Source of the DNA: Thiogranum sp.
GTDB taxonomy: Bacteria > Pseudomonadota > Gammaproteobacteria > DSM-19610
Assembly (NCBI GenBank): GCA_030148775.1
Contig: JASBST010000026.1
Location: 1 to 47,957, forward strand
Reading direction: 5' to 3'
Length of the DNA: 47,957 nt
Every line of letters starts with the position of its first letter. Position 1 is the stretch's first letter. The notes under the pieces are model-generated. The model searched no databases, had not been told where the DNA came from, and worked only from the letters and a program-made list of their open reading frames with translations. Below are positions 1 through 8,250 of this stretch, piece after piece. Made by a program: the position numbers and the translations under genes.

Positions 1-178
1 GGCCGATGCCGCTGTCGCCGCCGGTGATCAGGGCGACCTCGCCCTCCAACTTGCCGCTGCCGACATAGCCTTCCATGCCGGATTCGGGCTCGGGGCGCAT
101 GCGGGTCTCTATACCCGGCTGTTTGCTTTGATGCTGCGGCGGCCGCTGCCGCGGTTTTTTTGCGTCGCTCCGGGTCAT
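1..178 (-). CDS. SDR-family oxidoreductase, N-terminal part (runs off the window)
   Basis: This is the first 59 codons of a short-chain dehydrogenase/reductase; the rest lies left of the window. The visible protein has a basic, Gln/Pro-rich leader of about 40 residues. After it comes LEGEVALITGGDSGIG, the first beta strand and the glycine-rich nucleotide-binding turn of a Rossmann fold. The GGDSGIG form with a long polar leader is typical of the YghA/YhdG-type general stress oxidoreductases. The start is ATG at 178; upstream there is only a weak purine stretch. The active-site Tyr/Lys cannot be checked. Substrate unknown. Confidence 0.8.
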   Translation of the reverse strand, partial: MTRSDAKKPRQRPPQHQSKQPGIETRMRPEPESGMEGYVGSGKLEGEVALITGGDSGIG

Positions 179-228
179 TGTGAGTTCCTGTCTGACGAAG
201 ACATCCTTGTCTCTTCGCAGGTGGTAGC

Positions 229-651
229 CTAGTGTTCCCAATAGGGTCGGGAGTTGTAGTAGGCGTGGACCTGGGCGGCCCACTGCGCGTCACCCATGGC
301 GGGCCAGTGATCCTTGTCGAAACCCGGCGCATCTTTCAGTCGTTCCTTGTCGATATCCAGCACGAAGCGTTTCTGGTCGGCATCGAGAGTCAGGGACTCC
401 CAAGGGAGCGCAAAGAGTTTTTCTCCCATTCCGAGGATGCCGCCGAACGAAAGCACCGCGTAGGCGATTCTGCCGTTCGGCACGTCGAGCATTATGGTTT
501 CGATTTCGCCCAGATCTTCCCCATCGGGGTTGACGACCTTGTCGCCGCGCAGGGTGTCGGCGGACATGATGTTAGGCCCGGGACCGGGGTTGTCCTGATA
601 CGGCTTACCGCCGCCGACGACGTCGGCTCCTTCCTGATATTGCGAACCCAT
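229..651 (-). CDS. PRC-barrel domain protein
   Basis: A 140-residue soluble protein with one PRC-barrel domain at about residues 28-103. The typical core is visible: GEDLGEIETIMLDVPNGRIAY, then AVLSFGGILGMGEKLFALPW. PRC barrels are small beta-barrel adaptor domains, named after the photosynthetic reaction centre H subunit and also found in RimM. Stand-alone copies are common in stress-related loci but their partners are mostly unknown. The C-terminal tail (FDKDHWPAMGD) matches the equivalent part of the secreted two-domain PRC protein at 8251-9441, so the two are related. The start ATG has a good Shine-Dalgarno (AAGGAG, 8 bases upstream). No signal peptide or membrane segment. Confidence 0.85.
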   Translation of the reverse strand: MGSQYQEGADVVGGGKPYQDNPGPGPNIMSADTLRGDKVVNPDGEDLGEIETIMLDVPNGRIAYAVLSFGGILGMGEKLFALPWESLTLDADQKRFVLDIDKERLKDAPGFDKDHWPAMGDAQWAAQVHAYYNSRPYWEH

Positions 652-908
652 ACTTCAACTCCTTCGGGCGTCTGCCCGGTTTCAGTGTTCGGCATTTTGC
701 GGTGGTTAGGTATAGCCGCAAGCCTGTACAGGGATCAGCAAACATCATGCCATGGGTCGACGAATCGGGAAGCGGTGGGTTTTGCTGGTGCTATCGACGC
801 TTGGCGCGGCACCGGATGGGACGAAACAAACTCGGCGTGGTAAATAGTTCAGCGACGCTGTAAATCTTACATGCGGTTGAGACCCGCAAAGATAACACGC
901 GGGCTGCG
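652..908. other. Intergenic region with nested inverted repeats
   Basis: Between the PRC-barrel gene and the hybrid kinase, both on the minus strand. It holds CAGCG-A-CGCTG at 850-860, partly overlapping the dyad TGTAA-ATC-TTACA at 859-871. These lie about 200 bases upstream of the PRC start. I see no convincing gene here. Confidence 0.4.
859..871. promoter_or_regulatory. Candidate operator dyad TGTAA-ATC-TTACA
   Basis: Perfect five-base arms around three bases, in the intergenic region upstream of the PRC-barrel gene. Similar TGTA/TACA-type dyads occur at 5419-5437 and 9633-9648. No regulator can be assigned from sequence. Confidence 0.25.
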
Positions 909-3356
909 TCATGCGCGCGCGCGGCCCGTCGGCGCATAACGCACGAGCAGCTCGCCCAACTGTTCGAAGCTGAGTGGCTTGAGGACGTACTCATCGAAAC
1001 AGTCGCGGCCGGCGTGCCGGTTGGCGTGCTCCGGCGCATAACCGGTCAGGGCGATCAGCGACGTCAGCTCGCCAAAGCGGGCGCGCAGTTTTGTCGCCAC
1101 CTCGTAGCCGTCCATGCCCGGTAGCCCGATATCGAGGAACACCAGATCCGGCCGGTTGCCGACGACCGCCTCCAGGGCATCCGGACCCGAATAGACGGTG
1201 CGGACACGGTGCCCCATGGTTTCCAGCAACATCGCCATCGCGTTCGCGGACACTGCGTTGTCATCCACCAACAATAGGTCGAGGGAGCGGCAGCTTTCTT
1301 CCGCCACGGCGTGCGTCGGGGACGTGACGGTCTCCACCTGCGGTGGTACCGCCAGCGGAAGCCGTAAGGTGAACTCGCTGCCCAGTCCGGTCCCGCGGCT
1401 GGCTGCCGTGACCGTGCCGCCGTGCATTTCCACCAGTTTCTTGACCACCGACAGGCCCAGCCCCAGACCGCCCTGGCGGCGGTCGAGGGAACGGTCCTCC
1501 TGGGTGAACGGCAGAAAGACATAGGGCAGAATGTCGCCGGGTATACCCGCGCCGTTATCGCGCACGACCAGCGATGCCTGCTCCCCGTGACGGCTCAGTT
1601 CCACATTGATATTGCCCTGTTCGCCGGTGAACTTGGAAGCGTTGTTCAGGAGATTGGATACCGCCTGAATCATCCGCGTCGGGTCGGCGTGAACCCGGAG
1701 CGGCCCGGTGCAGAGGTTCAGGGAAAGGCACTGCCGTTTGGCCGAAACCCAGACGTCCGCCGCTTGCGCCGCTTGTCTGACGATATCGACCATATCAATA
1801 TACTGGCGTTGCAGCTCGATGTGACCGCGGGTAAAGCGGGCGATGTCCAGCAGATCGTCGACCAATCGGGATATTTGCCGCACTTGCCGGTCAATGACAT
1901 CCACCGCCCAGGGGAGCGTCGGTCCGCTCTGTTGCGGATCCTGAATCTTGAGCAGTTGCACCGCGTTGGAGGTCGGCGCCAGAGGATTGCGCAATTCATG
2001 CGCCAGCATGGCCAGGAACTCGTCTTTCTGGCGATGCGCGGTGGCCAGTTCCTCGGCCTGCACGCGCAACTTGCGCTCGCTGACTTTGATCGCCTCCTCG
2101 GCTCTTTTTCGCTGCGTGATATCCCGTAGGATCGCAACGAAGCCACCGCGCTCCTCTTCGCTGCCGTCGACGGAGGAAACCGAAACGTCCACCACCCGGC
2201 GTTCGCCGCCCGGCGCGTCGATCTCCACCGAACCCTGCCAGGCCCCCCGCCGGCGCGCCTGCCGCAGACCTTGGGATAGGTCGATGACCCGGTGCAGATT
2301 GTCGCCCTGCATGTCGGTGGCCGGGTGACCGAACAGCTTTTCCGCCCCACGCCCCCAATAGCGGATCCGCCCGGCCGGATCGATGGCGATGACGGCCTCG
2401 CGCACGCTGTCGAGCAACGCCGCCTGGAAGCGGATTTCGCTTTCGCTGCGCAGATCCCGAATCGCCATTGCCGCCATGTGCGCGGCGATTTCCATCAACG
2501 TCAGGTCCGCGGCACTGGGCTGGCAGGGGTAATCTCGATACATCGCCAGGGTGCCCAGCACCTTGCCACCGGCACCCAGTACCGGCTGCGACCAGCAGGC
2601 GCGCAGCCCGGCGCGCAACGCCAGCGCACTGAAGTCCTGCCACAACCTGTCATGTTCGATGTCCGTGACCACCACCCGTTTGCCGGTATAGGCCGCGGTA
2701 CCGCAGGATCCGACCTGCGGACCGATACGGACGCCGTCAATCGCGCTGACGTATTCCGCCGGAAGCGTGGGACTGGCGACATGACGTAGATGGATACCGT
2801 CGGGCTGTAGCCATAATATAGACGCATGCGTCCCGGGCGCGGAACAGGCTTCAACCCGCCGCGCCAGCGTCAGAAATATCTGTTGGGTACCGTCGCGTCG
2901 GTCCAGACCGTCCATGACGATGTGCTGTGCGTCGACAAGAAAGCGCTGGAAGTGTTCGGGCGAAACGTCGCGATAGGTCATCAACGCGTTGTCGCCCAGC
3001 GCCGGCAGCAGCCGCAACGTCCGTCTCAGCCATTGTCCCTCACGCGTCACCAGGTCGCGCGACGGGACTTCGGTGCCGTCGAAGACGAGACTCAGATCCT
3101 GTTCAAGCCGGGTATCCGGTACCTGTTGGCATAACGCCGTGATCTGTGTTTGCGCGTCGCCACCGGAAAAGTCCGATGCAAAGGGTTCGCCAACACCGGC
3201 GCGCAGGCGTAATTCGGGCGTAACGATCGCCGCCGAACCGCCGACGTGCTGGGTGATGGCATATAAAAAATCGTTGAGCGTGGTGGACTCAGTCCACAGC
3301 TCGACGGCGCTCCCTGATGGGAAACCCTCGCTCCGATCCCTTTGTTCGACTGGCAT
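909..3356 (-). CDS. Hybrid sensor histidine kinase (PAS-like, GAF, PAS, HisKA, HATPase, receiver)
   Basis: A soluble hybrid kinase of 815 residues with no membrane segment. Domain order: a PAS-like region (about 20-130), a GAF domain (about 155-300), a PAS domain (about 308-415), a HisKA box with phospho-acceptor His453 (HELRNPLAP), an ATP-binding domain with N box NLLNNASKFT, DNGAGIP and GLGLGLSVV, and a C-terminal receiver with Asp742 (FLDIGLPGMDG) and Lys793. Autophosphorylated His453 would pass phosphate to Asp742 and probably on to another receiver. The single-receiver gene just upstream (3478-3984) is a natural candidate. The reading frame is open further upstream to 3593, but that would overlap the receiver gene with low-quality sequence, so I chose ATG 3356 (preceded by CCGAGAGATGCC). 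The signal sensed is unknown. Confidence 0.9.
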   Translation of the reverse strand: MPVEQRDRSEGFPSGSAVELWTESTTLNDFLYAITQHVGGSAAIVTPELRLRAGVGEPFASDFSGGDAQTQITALCQQVPDTRLEQDLSLVFDGTEVPSRDLVTREGQWLRRTLRLLPALGDNALMTYRDVSPEHFQRFLVDAQHIVMDGLDRRDGTQQIFLTLARRVEACSAPGTHASILWLQPDGIHLRHVASPTLPAEYVSAIDGVRIGPQVGSCGTAAYTGKRVVVTDIEHDRLWQDFSALALRAGLRACWSQPVLGAGGKVLGTLAMYRDYPCQPSAADLTLMEIAAHMAAMAIRDLRSESEIRFQAALLDSVREAVIAIDPAGRIRYWGRGAEKLFGHPATDMQGDNLHRVIDLSQGLRQARRRGAWQGSVEIDAPGGERRVVDVSVSSVDGSEEERGGFVAILRDITQRKRAEEAIKVSERKLRVQAEELATAHRQKDEFLAMLAHELRNPLAPTSNAVQLLKIQDPQQSGPTLPWAVDVIDRQVRQISRLVDDLLDIARFTRGHIELQRQYIDMVDIVRQAAQAADVWVSAKRQCLSLNLCTGPLRVHADPTRMIQAVSNLLNNASKFTGEQGNINVELSRHGEQASLVVRDNGAGIPGDILPYVFLPFTQEDRSLDRRQGGLGLGLSVVKKLVEMHGGTVTAASRGTGLGSEFTLRLPLAVPPQVETVTSPTHAVAEESCRSLDLLLVDDNAVSANAMAMLLETMGHRVRTVYSGPDALEAVVGNRPDLVFLDIGLPGMDGYEVATKLRARFGELTSLIALTGYAPEHANRHAGRDCFDEYVLKPLSFEQLGELLVRYAPTGRARA

Positions 3357-3477
3357 GGCATCTCTCGGGACTTGTACCGCCGTATGCAGTATGAACCTGC
3401 GCGACGTGCTTGTAGGTCGCCGGAAGAAAGCCGGCACTGACGCTAGTGTAGCCCCGCGGCCGACCCCGAGGCAATCC

Positions 3478-3984
3478 TCAGCCCCTGCGCTGCCGCGCCA
3501 GAATGGCGTGCAATCGGGTGAAATCGATCGGCTTGACCAGGTGATAATCAAAACCGGCCTCGCGCGAACGCCGGTAGTCGCCGGCCTGGCCATAACCGGT
3601 AGCGGCGATCAAGGTAAGTTTACGCTGGTTGAAAACCTGCCGTAACCGGGTTGCCAGCTCATAGCCATCGACGCCCGGCAGCCCGATATCCAGGATCGCG
3701 ACCGCCGGCGCGAAGTCAGCCGCTTTGCGCAACGCTTCGTACCCCTCATAGGCGCAATCGACCTTGTAGCCGACGGCCTCGAGCAACAGCTTCAGTGAAA
3801 CCGCCACGTCGGTGTTGTCGTCCACCACCAGAATTCTAAGTGGCCCGAAATGCTTGTCTTGAGCGCCGACGGTCCCGAGTCCGGCCCGCGTGCGTTCAGT
3901 GGCGCGGCGATCATCGCAGGCCTCGTAAAGGCAACCACACAAAGATATCGGGGAATCCCGAAAGGCGACACTGCTTGAATCCAT
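3478..3984 (-). CDS. Single-domain response regulator (receiver)
   Basis: A receiver domain (about residues 48-165) with no output domain. It has the acidic pair at 55-56 (ILVVDDN), phospho-acceptor Asp99 (AILDIGLPGVDG) and Lys151 (LVKP). Stand-alone receivers act as phosphate relays or sinks, or by protein binding. The first 47 residues are an odd, low-similarity extension, and the ATG at 3984 has only a weak ribosome site, so the true start may lie inside. No good alternative start codon is visible before the receiver. It begins 6 bases after the GGDEF gene ends and lies upstream of the hybrid kinase. All three genes are on the minus strand, which suggests one signalling operon. Confidence 0.8.
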   Translation of the reverse strand: MDSSSVAFRDSPISLCGCLYEACDDRRATERTRAGLGTVGAQDKHFGPLRILVVDDNTDVAVSLKLLLEAVGYKVDCAYEGYEALRKAADFAPAVAILDIGLPGVDGYELATRLRQVFNQRKLTLIAATGYGQAGDYRRSREAGFDYHLVKPIDFTRLHAILARQRRG

Positions 3985-3990
3985 TCCGGT

Positions 3991-5103
3991 TCAGGCCACG
4001 CGCGGGACGTCTCTGCGGATATCCCGGGTGCGCTCCAGGCGTCCATGCTCCTGGCCGGTACACGGCTCACTCGTTGCCGCGCGGAACCGGCTTGAGGCCC
4101 GCCTTCCCTCGCCGGCGTCGCGTCGTGCAAAGACCACCTGCTCGCCGCCCCGGCGCTTGGCGCGGTAGCAAGCCTCGTCGGCAAGGTGCAAAGCCTGCGA
4201 CACTTCCTCGACATCGGCATCCAGCAGCACGGCTCCCACACTCGCACTCACCCGGTGATCGCCATCCGAATGTTGATAGCGATATCGCGAAATACCGTCA
4301 CAGATGCTTTGCAGGATCCGGTCCGCCTCCGTCTCGCCACAACCGACCAGCAGCAGCACGAATTCATCGCCGCCGAGCCTGGCGACGATGTCCGCCTTGC
4401 GTGTCTTTCCCTGCAGAATACCGGCGACATCGCACAATACGGCGTCCCCCGCCAGGTGACCGGACTGATCGTTGACCCGCTTAAAACCGTCCAGATCGAG
4501 AATCGCCACTACGCTTTCGGCCTCCGGTTCGGGCTGCCAGTGAAGCGTCTGGGACAGGCGCTCGCTCAGCGCGCGACGATTGGCCAGACCGGTGAGCGGG
4601 TCGTGGGTGGCTTCGTAGATCAGCTGTCTGGTGCGCTGCTGGGATACCGAGACATCGCGTAACTCATACAGCTCGCCATTTATGCCGTCGCTGCTTTGCG
4701 ACAGCAGAGCGACTTTCAATTCCAGCGCACGATGCTCGATCCCGTGCGACTCGAGCTGGATCGTGAACTGTCCGTCGAGACGGGAGGCGCTCTGAAAAGC
4801 TTCGTCGCCCGATAGATCGAAACCCGCCGTCACCAGGGTATCGACGATCGAGCGGGCCAATAGCTCACCGCCAGTGGTGCCAAGTAATGTTTCCGCGCTG
4901 GCATTACAATAGACGATCTTGCCGTCTGCATCGGTGATCACGATACCCTGCGATAGACGAGCGACAATAGGGGCGAGTTCCAGTCCCGGCGGGACTCCCT
5001 GCCCGACGCTGACAGGTCGCACGCCACCGGAGCGCTGCTTGCCGGCGGCACTGCAATAGCGCCGCAGGCGTCTGTGTGCGAGTGGAGATTGTTCAATATT
5101 CAT
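3991..5103 (-). CDS. PAS-GGDEF diguanylate cyclase
   Basis: A 370-residue cytoplasmic protein with a PAS sensor domain (about 40-152) and a GGDEF domain (about 160-330). The DPLTGLANRR start of the GGDEF domain and an intact GGDEF signature (residues 244-248) predict condensation of two GTP to c-di-GMP. The inhibitory site RxxD is present five residues before it (RKAD, 235-238), so product feedback is expected. The C-terminal ~35 residues are basic and unstructured-looking. The gene shares an operon with the downstream receiver and hybrid kinase. A sigma70-like promoter sits very close to the start (see 5120-5149). Confidence 0.9.
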   Translation of the reverse strand: MNIEQSPLAHRRLRRYCSAAGKQRSGGVRPVSVGQGVPPGLELAPIVARLSQGIVITDADGKIVYCNASAETLLGTTGGELLARSIVDTLVTAGFDLSGDEAFQSASRLDGQFTIQLESHGIEHRALELKVALLSQSSDGINGELYELRDVSVSQQRTRQLIYEATHDPLTGLANRRALSERLSQTLHWQPEPEAESVVAILDLDGFKRVNDQSGHLAGDAVLCDVAGILQGKTRKADIVARLGGDEFVLLLVGCGETEADRILQSICDGISRYRYQHSDGDHRVSASVGAVLLDADVEEVSQALHLADEACYRAKRRGGEQVVFARRDAGEGRRASSRFRAATSEPCTGQEHGRLERTRDIRRDVPRVA

Positions 5104-5119
5104 AAACTGCTGGTCCCCG

Positions 5120-5149
5120 ATTAAACTGTGTGCTGGCTGTTGCTTTCAA
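5120..5149 (-). promoter_or_regulatory. Candidate sigma70 promoter of the GGDEF operon
   Basis: Reading the minus strand: TTGAAA (5149-5144), an 18-base spacer, then TTTAAT (5125-5120), each one mismatch from consensus. The predicted transcript start is only about 10 bases before ATG 5103. The mRNA would be almost leaderless, or the real start codon is further in. Confidence 0.35.
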
Positions 5150-5418
5150 GTTGTGGGACTGGTCGCAAGTGCGCAGTTACCGCCAATCCCGCTCAGCCCT
5201 TATTGAGGGCACGCCCTCACTCCATCAGCAGATATCATGCCAGACCATGGGAGTCGTCGGCTGGCGCACGGATTTTTCGGGAGAGTCCGCCGGCGGGATT
5301 CAACTCAACATCGATAACCGACAGCCAGCGCTGACATTTTCGATAAGCACACGGAATTTTTCGGGCGCGACGCCATTGAAACGTCGGCGGCGGGAAACGG
5401 ACGTTGTGTCGGGAAGCA

Positions 5419-5437
5419 CAGTGTATCTTTTACACTG
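5419..5437. promoter_or_regulatory. Seven-base inverted repeat CAGTGTA-TCTTT-TACACTG
   Basis: Perfect seven-base arms around five bases. No T-tract follows on either strand, so it looks more like a protein-binding site than a terminator. It is followed at 5440 by CTGTAAATC, a string also present at 858-866. Confidence 0.35.
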
Positions 5438-5467
5438 AGTCTGTAAATCGTTCCTGTCAGCCTATGG

Positions 5468-6568
5468 TCAGGCGTTGTCCTGTCGCTCGTCGCGGTAGGA
5501 CAGCACTGACGCAGCCTCACCGGGGACGGCGGGAAGTGATACCCGAAGACAGGTTTCGTCTGGATAGTCGCGCGCCACGTCAATGGTGCCGCCCAGGCTG
5601 TTGATCGTCGTGCGGGCGACATAGAGGCCAAGGCCGGTTCCGGCTTCCTTGGTACCGAAATGCAAAGCGAAGACCTGTTGTTCGATCGCGCGGGGAATAC
5701 CGGCACCCGTGTCGCAGATGTCGATCAGCAGGCTGTCGGCATGACGCGTCAGTTTCAGCTTCAGGATACCACCGTCGGGCATCGCCTCGAGGGCATTGAT
5801 CACGACATTCAGCAATGCCTGGCGAAGTTGCGCACGCCGGCAGCGGACGAAGGCCGGCTGTTGCGGCGCGCACCATTCGATGTCGACTTGCTGCAGTCGC
5901 GCCTTGCCGCGAATCAGGTCGGCGAGCTCCTGCAGTATCCGCGTCGCGTCGTGTTCCGCCTCGACATCGGCCGCCGGCGGGTCTGCCAGGTCCAACAGCG
6001 CCTGAAGCTGATGGTTAAGACGTTTTATCTCTCCCTGCACGCGCTGGCAATACTCTTGCTGGCGCTGAACCGACGGCTGCGCATCCGATGGACCCAGACT
6101 CTGTTTCAACAACTCCAGCATCACCGCAATATTATTCAACGGTCCGCGCAGATCGTGGGCGGCGCCTACATACAGGGCGGGCAACGACTTGAAACAGCTG
6201 GCATTATATAAATCCCGATCCAACGCTTCTCTATTCCCGCGATCACGAACAAAAGCCACGTAGGCGATCTCGCCGTCGACCGGCAACGCCCGCATCTCCA
6301 GCTGCAGACTACGGGGCTGTGCCGCGGTGGCGAGTTCAAAATCGACATGCGCGGTAGCGCAATCGCCAGCGCGCAACTGTTGCAGCGCCGCCCCAATCGA
6401 GGTCTGCAAGACGCTGCGACTGTCAAAACCCCACTCGCCTTCGCCGCTCAACAATTGTCGCAGCTCGCCGCTGGCAAACTCCACCTCGCCATCGTTGTTC
6501 AGCGACATCAGGCCGACACCCAGCGCATCGGCCAACGCCTCCAGACGGCTATTGCAGGAACGGCTCAT
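5468..6568 (-). CDS. NtrB-like sensor histidine kinase
   Basis: A 366-residue soluble kinase. The first ~115 residues form a PAS-like sensor. The H box is HDLRGPLNN with His138, followed by a dimerisation helix. The ATPase domain has NVVINALEAM (N box), DTGAGIP (G1) and GTGLGLYV (G2). NtrB-type kinases phosphorylate sigma54-activator response regulators. One is divergently encoded 331 bases away (6900-8240), and I infer they form the pair. The start is ATG 6568, preceded by GAGGAGAGACTGAC. The signal is unknown. Confidence 0.88.
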   Translation of the reverse strand: MSRSCNSRLEALADALGVGLMSLNNDGEVEFASGELRQLLSGEGEWGFDSRSVLQTSIGAALQQLRAGDCATAHVDFELATAAQPRSLQLEMRALPVDGEIAYVAFVRDRGNREALDRDLYNASCFKSLPALYVGAAHDLRGPLNNIAVMLELLKQSLGPSDAQPSVQRQQEYCQRVQGEIKRLNHQLQALLDLADPPAADVEAEHDATRILQELADLIRGKARLQQVDIEWCAPQQPAFVRCRRAQLRQALLNVVINALEAMPDGGILKLKLTRHADSLLIDICDTGAGIPRAIEQQVFALHFGTKEAGTGLGLYVARTTINSLGGTIDVARDYPDETCLRVSLPAVPGEAASVLSYRDERQDNA

Positions 6569-6595
6569 GTCAGTCTCTCCTCTAAACCCCGATGG

Positions 6596-6790
6596 CTACA
6601 GAACGTTCACGTTCATCCACTGGCCCTGTCCGTCGCAGATAACCCGTTCGGTAGGAAAACCGCCGCGAATAAAAACGCCATGTGAAAGCAGCGCCGCGCT
6701 TGCCTGTCCGTCCAGGCAATCCTGTAGGCGCATACCGACACGGACGACGTCGATGCGTTCCCGTCGCCTGGCACGGCGGCGATTCAGCAT
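6596..6790 (-). CDS. Possible small hypothetical protein upstream of the kinase
   Basis: A 64-codon reading frame ending 27 bases before the NtrB-like kinase start, on the same strand. The product is basic at the N-terminus, then balanced in composition: it contains RLQDCLDGQASAALLSHGVF and ends QGQWMNVNVL. Third-position GC looks only slightly lower than the neighbours'. This speaks for a real gene. Against it, the ATG at 6790 lacks a clear ribosome site and I recognise no family. It could be a small partner co-transcribed with the kinase, or a chance frame. No function assigned. Confidence 0.35.
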   Translation of the reverse strand: MLNRRRARRRERIDVVRVGMRLQDCLDGQASAALLSHGVFIRGGFPTERVICDGQGQWMNVNVL

Positions 6791-6899
6791 TATACCGGGT
6801 GGATGACAACTGTTAAATTTTAGACTAGGCTGTTGTTCGCCAACACAAAGACATTGCTTTTCACAAAAGTTTGGATCGACGTTCAAAGGACCGTATTCA

Positions 6900-8240
6900 A
6901 TGCCCACGGCACTGCTGGTTGATGATGATCACGTCTATGCCGCGGCGTTAGCGGAACTGATCGAACAGGAAAATTACGAAGTCCGAACCTGTGGCGGTGT
7001 GCGCCAGGCGCTGACCGAGTTGACGGACTATGTACCCGATGTTGTGCTGGTCGATCTGTTGCTTCCCGACGGTAGCGGCATGGAGTTGGTGCACAAAATC
7101 GAATCTTTGGCGCTGCATACCCATGTGTTCGTGATCACGGCCCATGCGGAGCTGGACTCCACCGTCGCCGCGCTCAGAGCCGGCGTCGAAGACTATCTGA
7201 CCAAGCCTCTGGATTTGCAACACCTGCGTAAGTGTCTGCAGGCGGCGAGAGCCGAGACCTCCGCTGGCGCGGAACCGCGCGACGGCCCGCCCAAGGCGCT
7301 GGACGGGCTCGGGCCCCTGGTCGGTTCGTCGTCCGCCATGCGCGAGCTTTATGCGTCAATCAAGAAAGCAGCGCCCACAAACATGTCGGTATTTCTTTCC
7401 GGCGAGAGCGGCACCGGAAAAGAGCTCGCCGCGAGCGCAGTCCACGCTTGCAGCGACCGCAGCGACAAACCCTTTCTGGCCATCAATTGCGGCGCCGTGC
7501 CGGCCAATCTGATCGCCACCGAATTGTTCGGGCATGAACGCGGCGCGTTCACCGATGCCCGCAGCCAGCATAAAGGCTATTTCGAGCGCGCCGACGGCGG
7601 CACACTGTTTCTCGACGAAATCACCGAAATGCCGCTGGAACTGCAGGTTCAATTGCTGCGGGTTCTGGAAAACCGCTGCATCACCCGGGTCGGCGGACTG
7701 CGGGAGATCCCGGTCGATGTGCGTATTATCGCCGCCACTAATCGCAACCCCCGCGTCGCGGTGTCGCAAGGCCGCCTGCGCGAGGATCTGCTGTTCCGTC
7801 TCATGGCGTTTCCGATAGCCATCGCTCCGCTGCGGCGCAGATCGGGCGACATCGGCTTACTGGCGGAGAAGTTTCTGCGCCAGCACAACGAGGAGAACGG
7901 CACCGCAAAAGTCCTGACAACCGAAGCCTTGCGTTTTCTTGAAGGCTACAGTTGGCCGGGCAACGTACGCGAACTCAAAAACGCTATCGGTCATGCCTAT
8001 ATCCTGGCCGACGACGCCCTGCAGCCGTCACATTTTCCACAGGGTGTCGAGCCGGCCATCGAAGAGGACGGCGCCTTGCTACAATGTTTGCCGGGCACGC
8101 CGATCGAGCAGTTCGAGAAGCGCTTCATTCTCGCCACGCTCGACCATCACAAGGGCAACAAACGACGCACCGCCGAGACATTGGGTATCAGTCTGAAGAC
8201 TCTGTACAACCGTCTGAACGAATATCGGGCGCAGTCCTGA
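6900..8240 (+). CDS. NtrC-family sigma54-dependent response regulator with GAFTDA loop
   Basis: 446 residues: receiver (1-115, Asp52 in VVLVDLLLPD, Lys102), AAA+ domain (about 138-365) and Fis-type helix-turn-helix (about 400-446, NKRRTAETLGISLKTLYNRL). Walker A is GESGTGKE (168-175) and Walker B is GGTLFLDEI. Such proteins bind upstream sites and use ATP to remodel sigma54 polymerase. The loop that contacts sigma54 is normally GAFTGA; here it reads GAFTDA (215-220). The second NtrC-like protein in this window keeps Gly at that place. The start ATG follows AAGGA by 10 bases. It is divergent from the NtrB-like kinase and is its likely partner. Confidence 0.92.
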   Translation: MPTALLVDDDHVYAAALAELIEQENYEVRTCGGVRQALTELTDYVPDVVLVDLLLPDGSGMELVHKIESLALHTHVFVITAHAELDSTVAALRAGVEDYLTKPLDLQHLRKCLQAARAETSAGAEPRDGPPKALDGLGPLVGSSSAMRELYASIKKAAPTNMSVFLSGESGTGKELAASAVHACSDRSDKPFLAINCGAVPANLIATELFGHERGAFTDARSQHKGYFERADGGTLFLDEITEMPLELQVQLLRVLENRCITRVGGLREIPVDVRIIAATNRNPRVAVSQGRLREDLLFRLMAFPIAIAPLRRRSGDIGLLAEKFLRQHNEENGTAKVLTTEALRFLEGYSWPGNVRELKNAIGHAYILADDALQPSHFPQGVEPAIEEDGALLQCLPGTPIEQFEKRFILATLDHHKGNKRRTAETLGISLKTLYNRLNEYRAQS

Positions 8241-8250
8241 CGAGACCCGT

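Larger units (their letters stand above)
5104..5467. other. Non-coding region upstream of the GGDEF cyclase
   Basis: 364 bases with no gene I can support. It contains a candidate minus-strand promoter at 5120-5149 and a strong dyad at 5419-5437, 30 bases past the stop of the NtrB-like kinase. The reading frames that cross it have unnatural composition. Confidence 0.5.

Noticed and set aside
232..843. Long plus-strand reading frame opposite the PRC-barrel gene
   Set aside because: It mirrors the real minus-strand gene, has no ribosome site, and its composition (many His/Arg/Val) is that of an antisense frame in GC-rich DNA.
5130..5438. 102-codon plus-strand frame in the gap before the GGDEF gene
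   Set aside because: No ribosome site, no family resemblance, and it crosses the candidate minus-strand promoter and the 5419 dyad.
6769..6790. TGGCACGG resembling the -24 half of a sigma54 promoter
   Set aside because: The -12 GC is missing at the required spacing.
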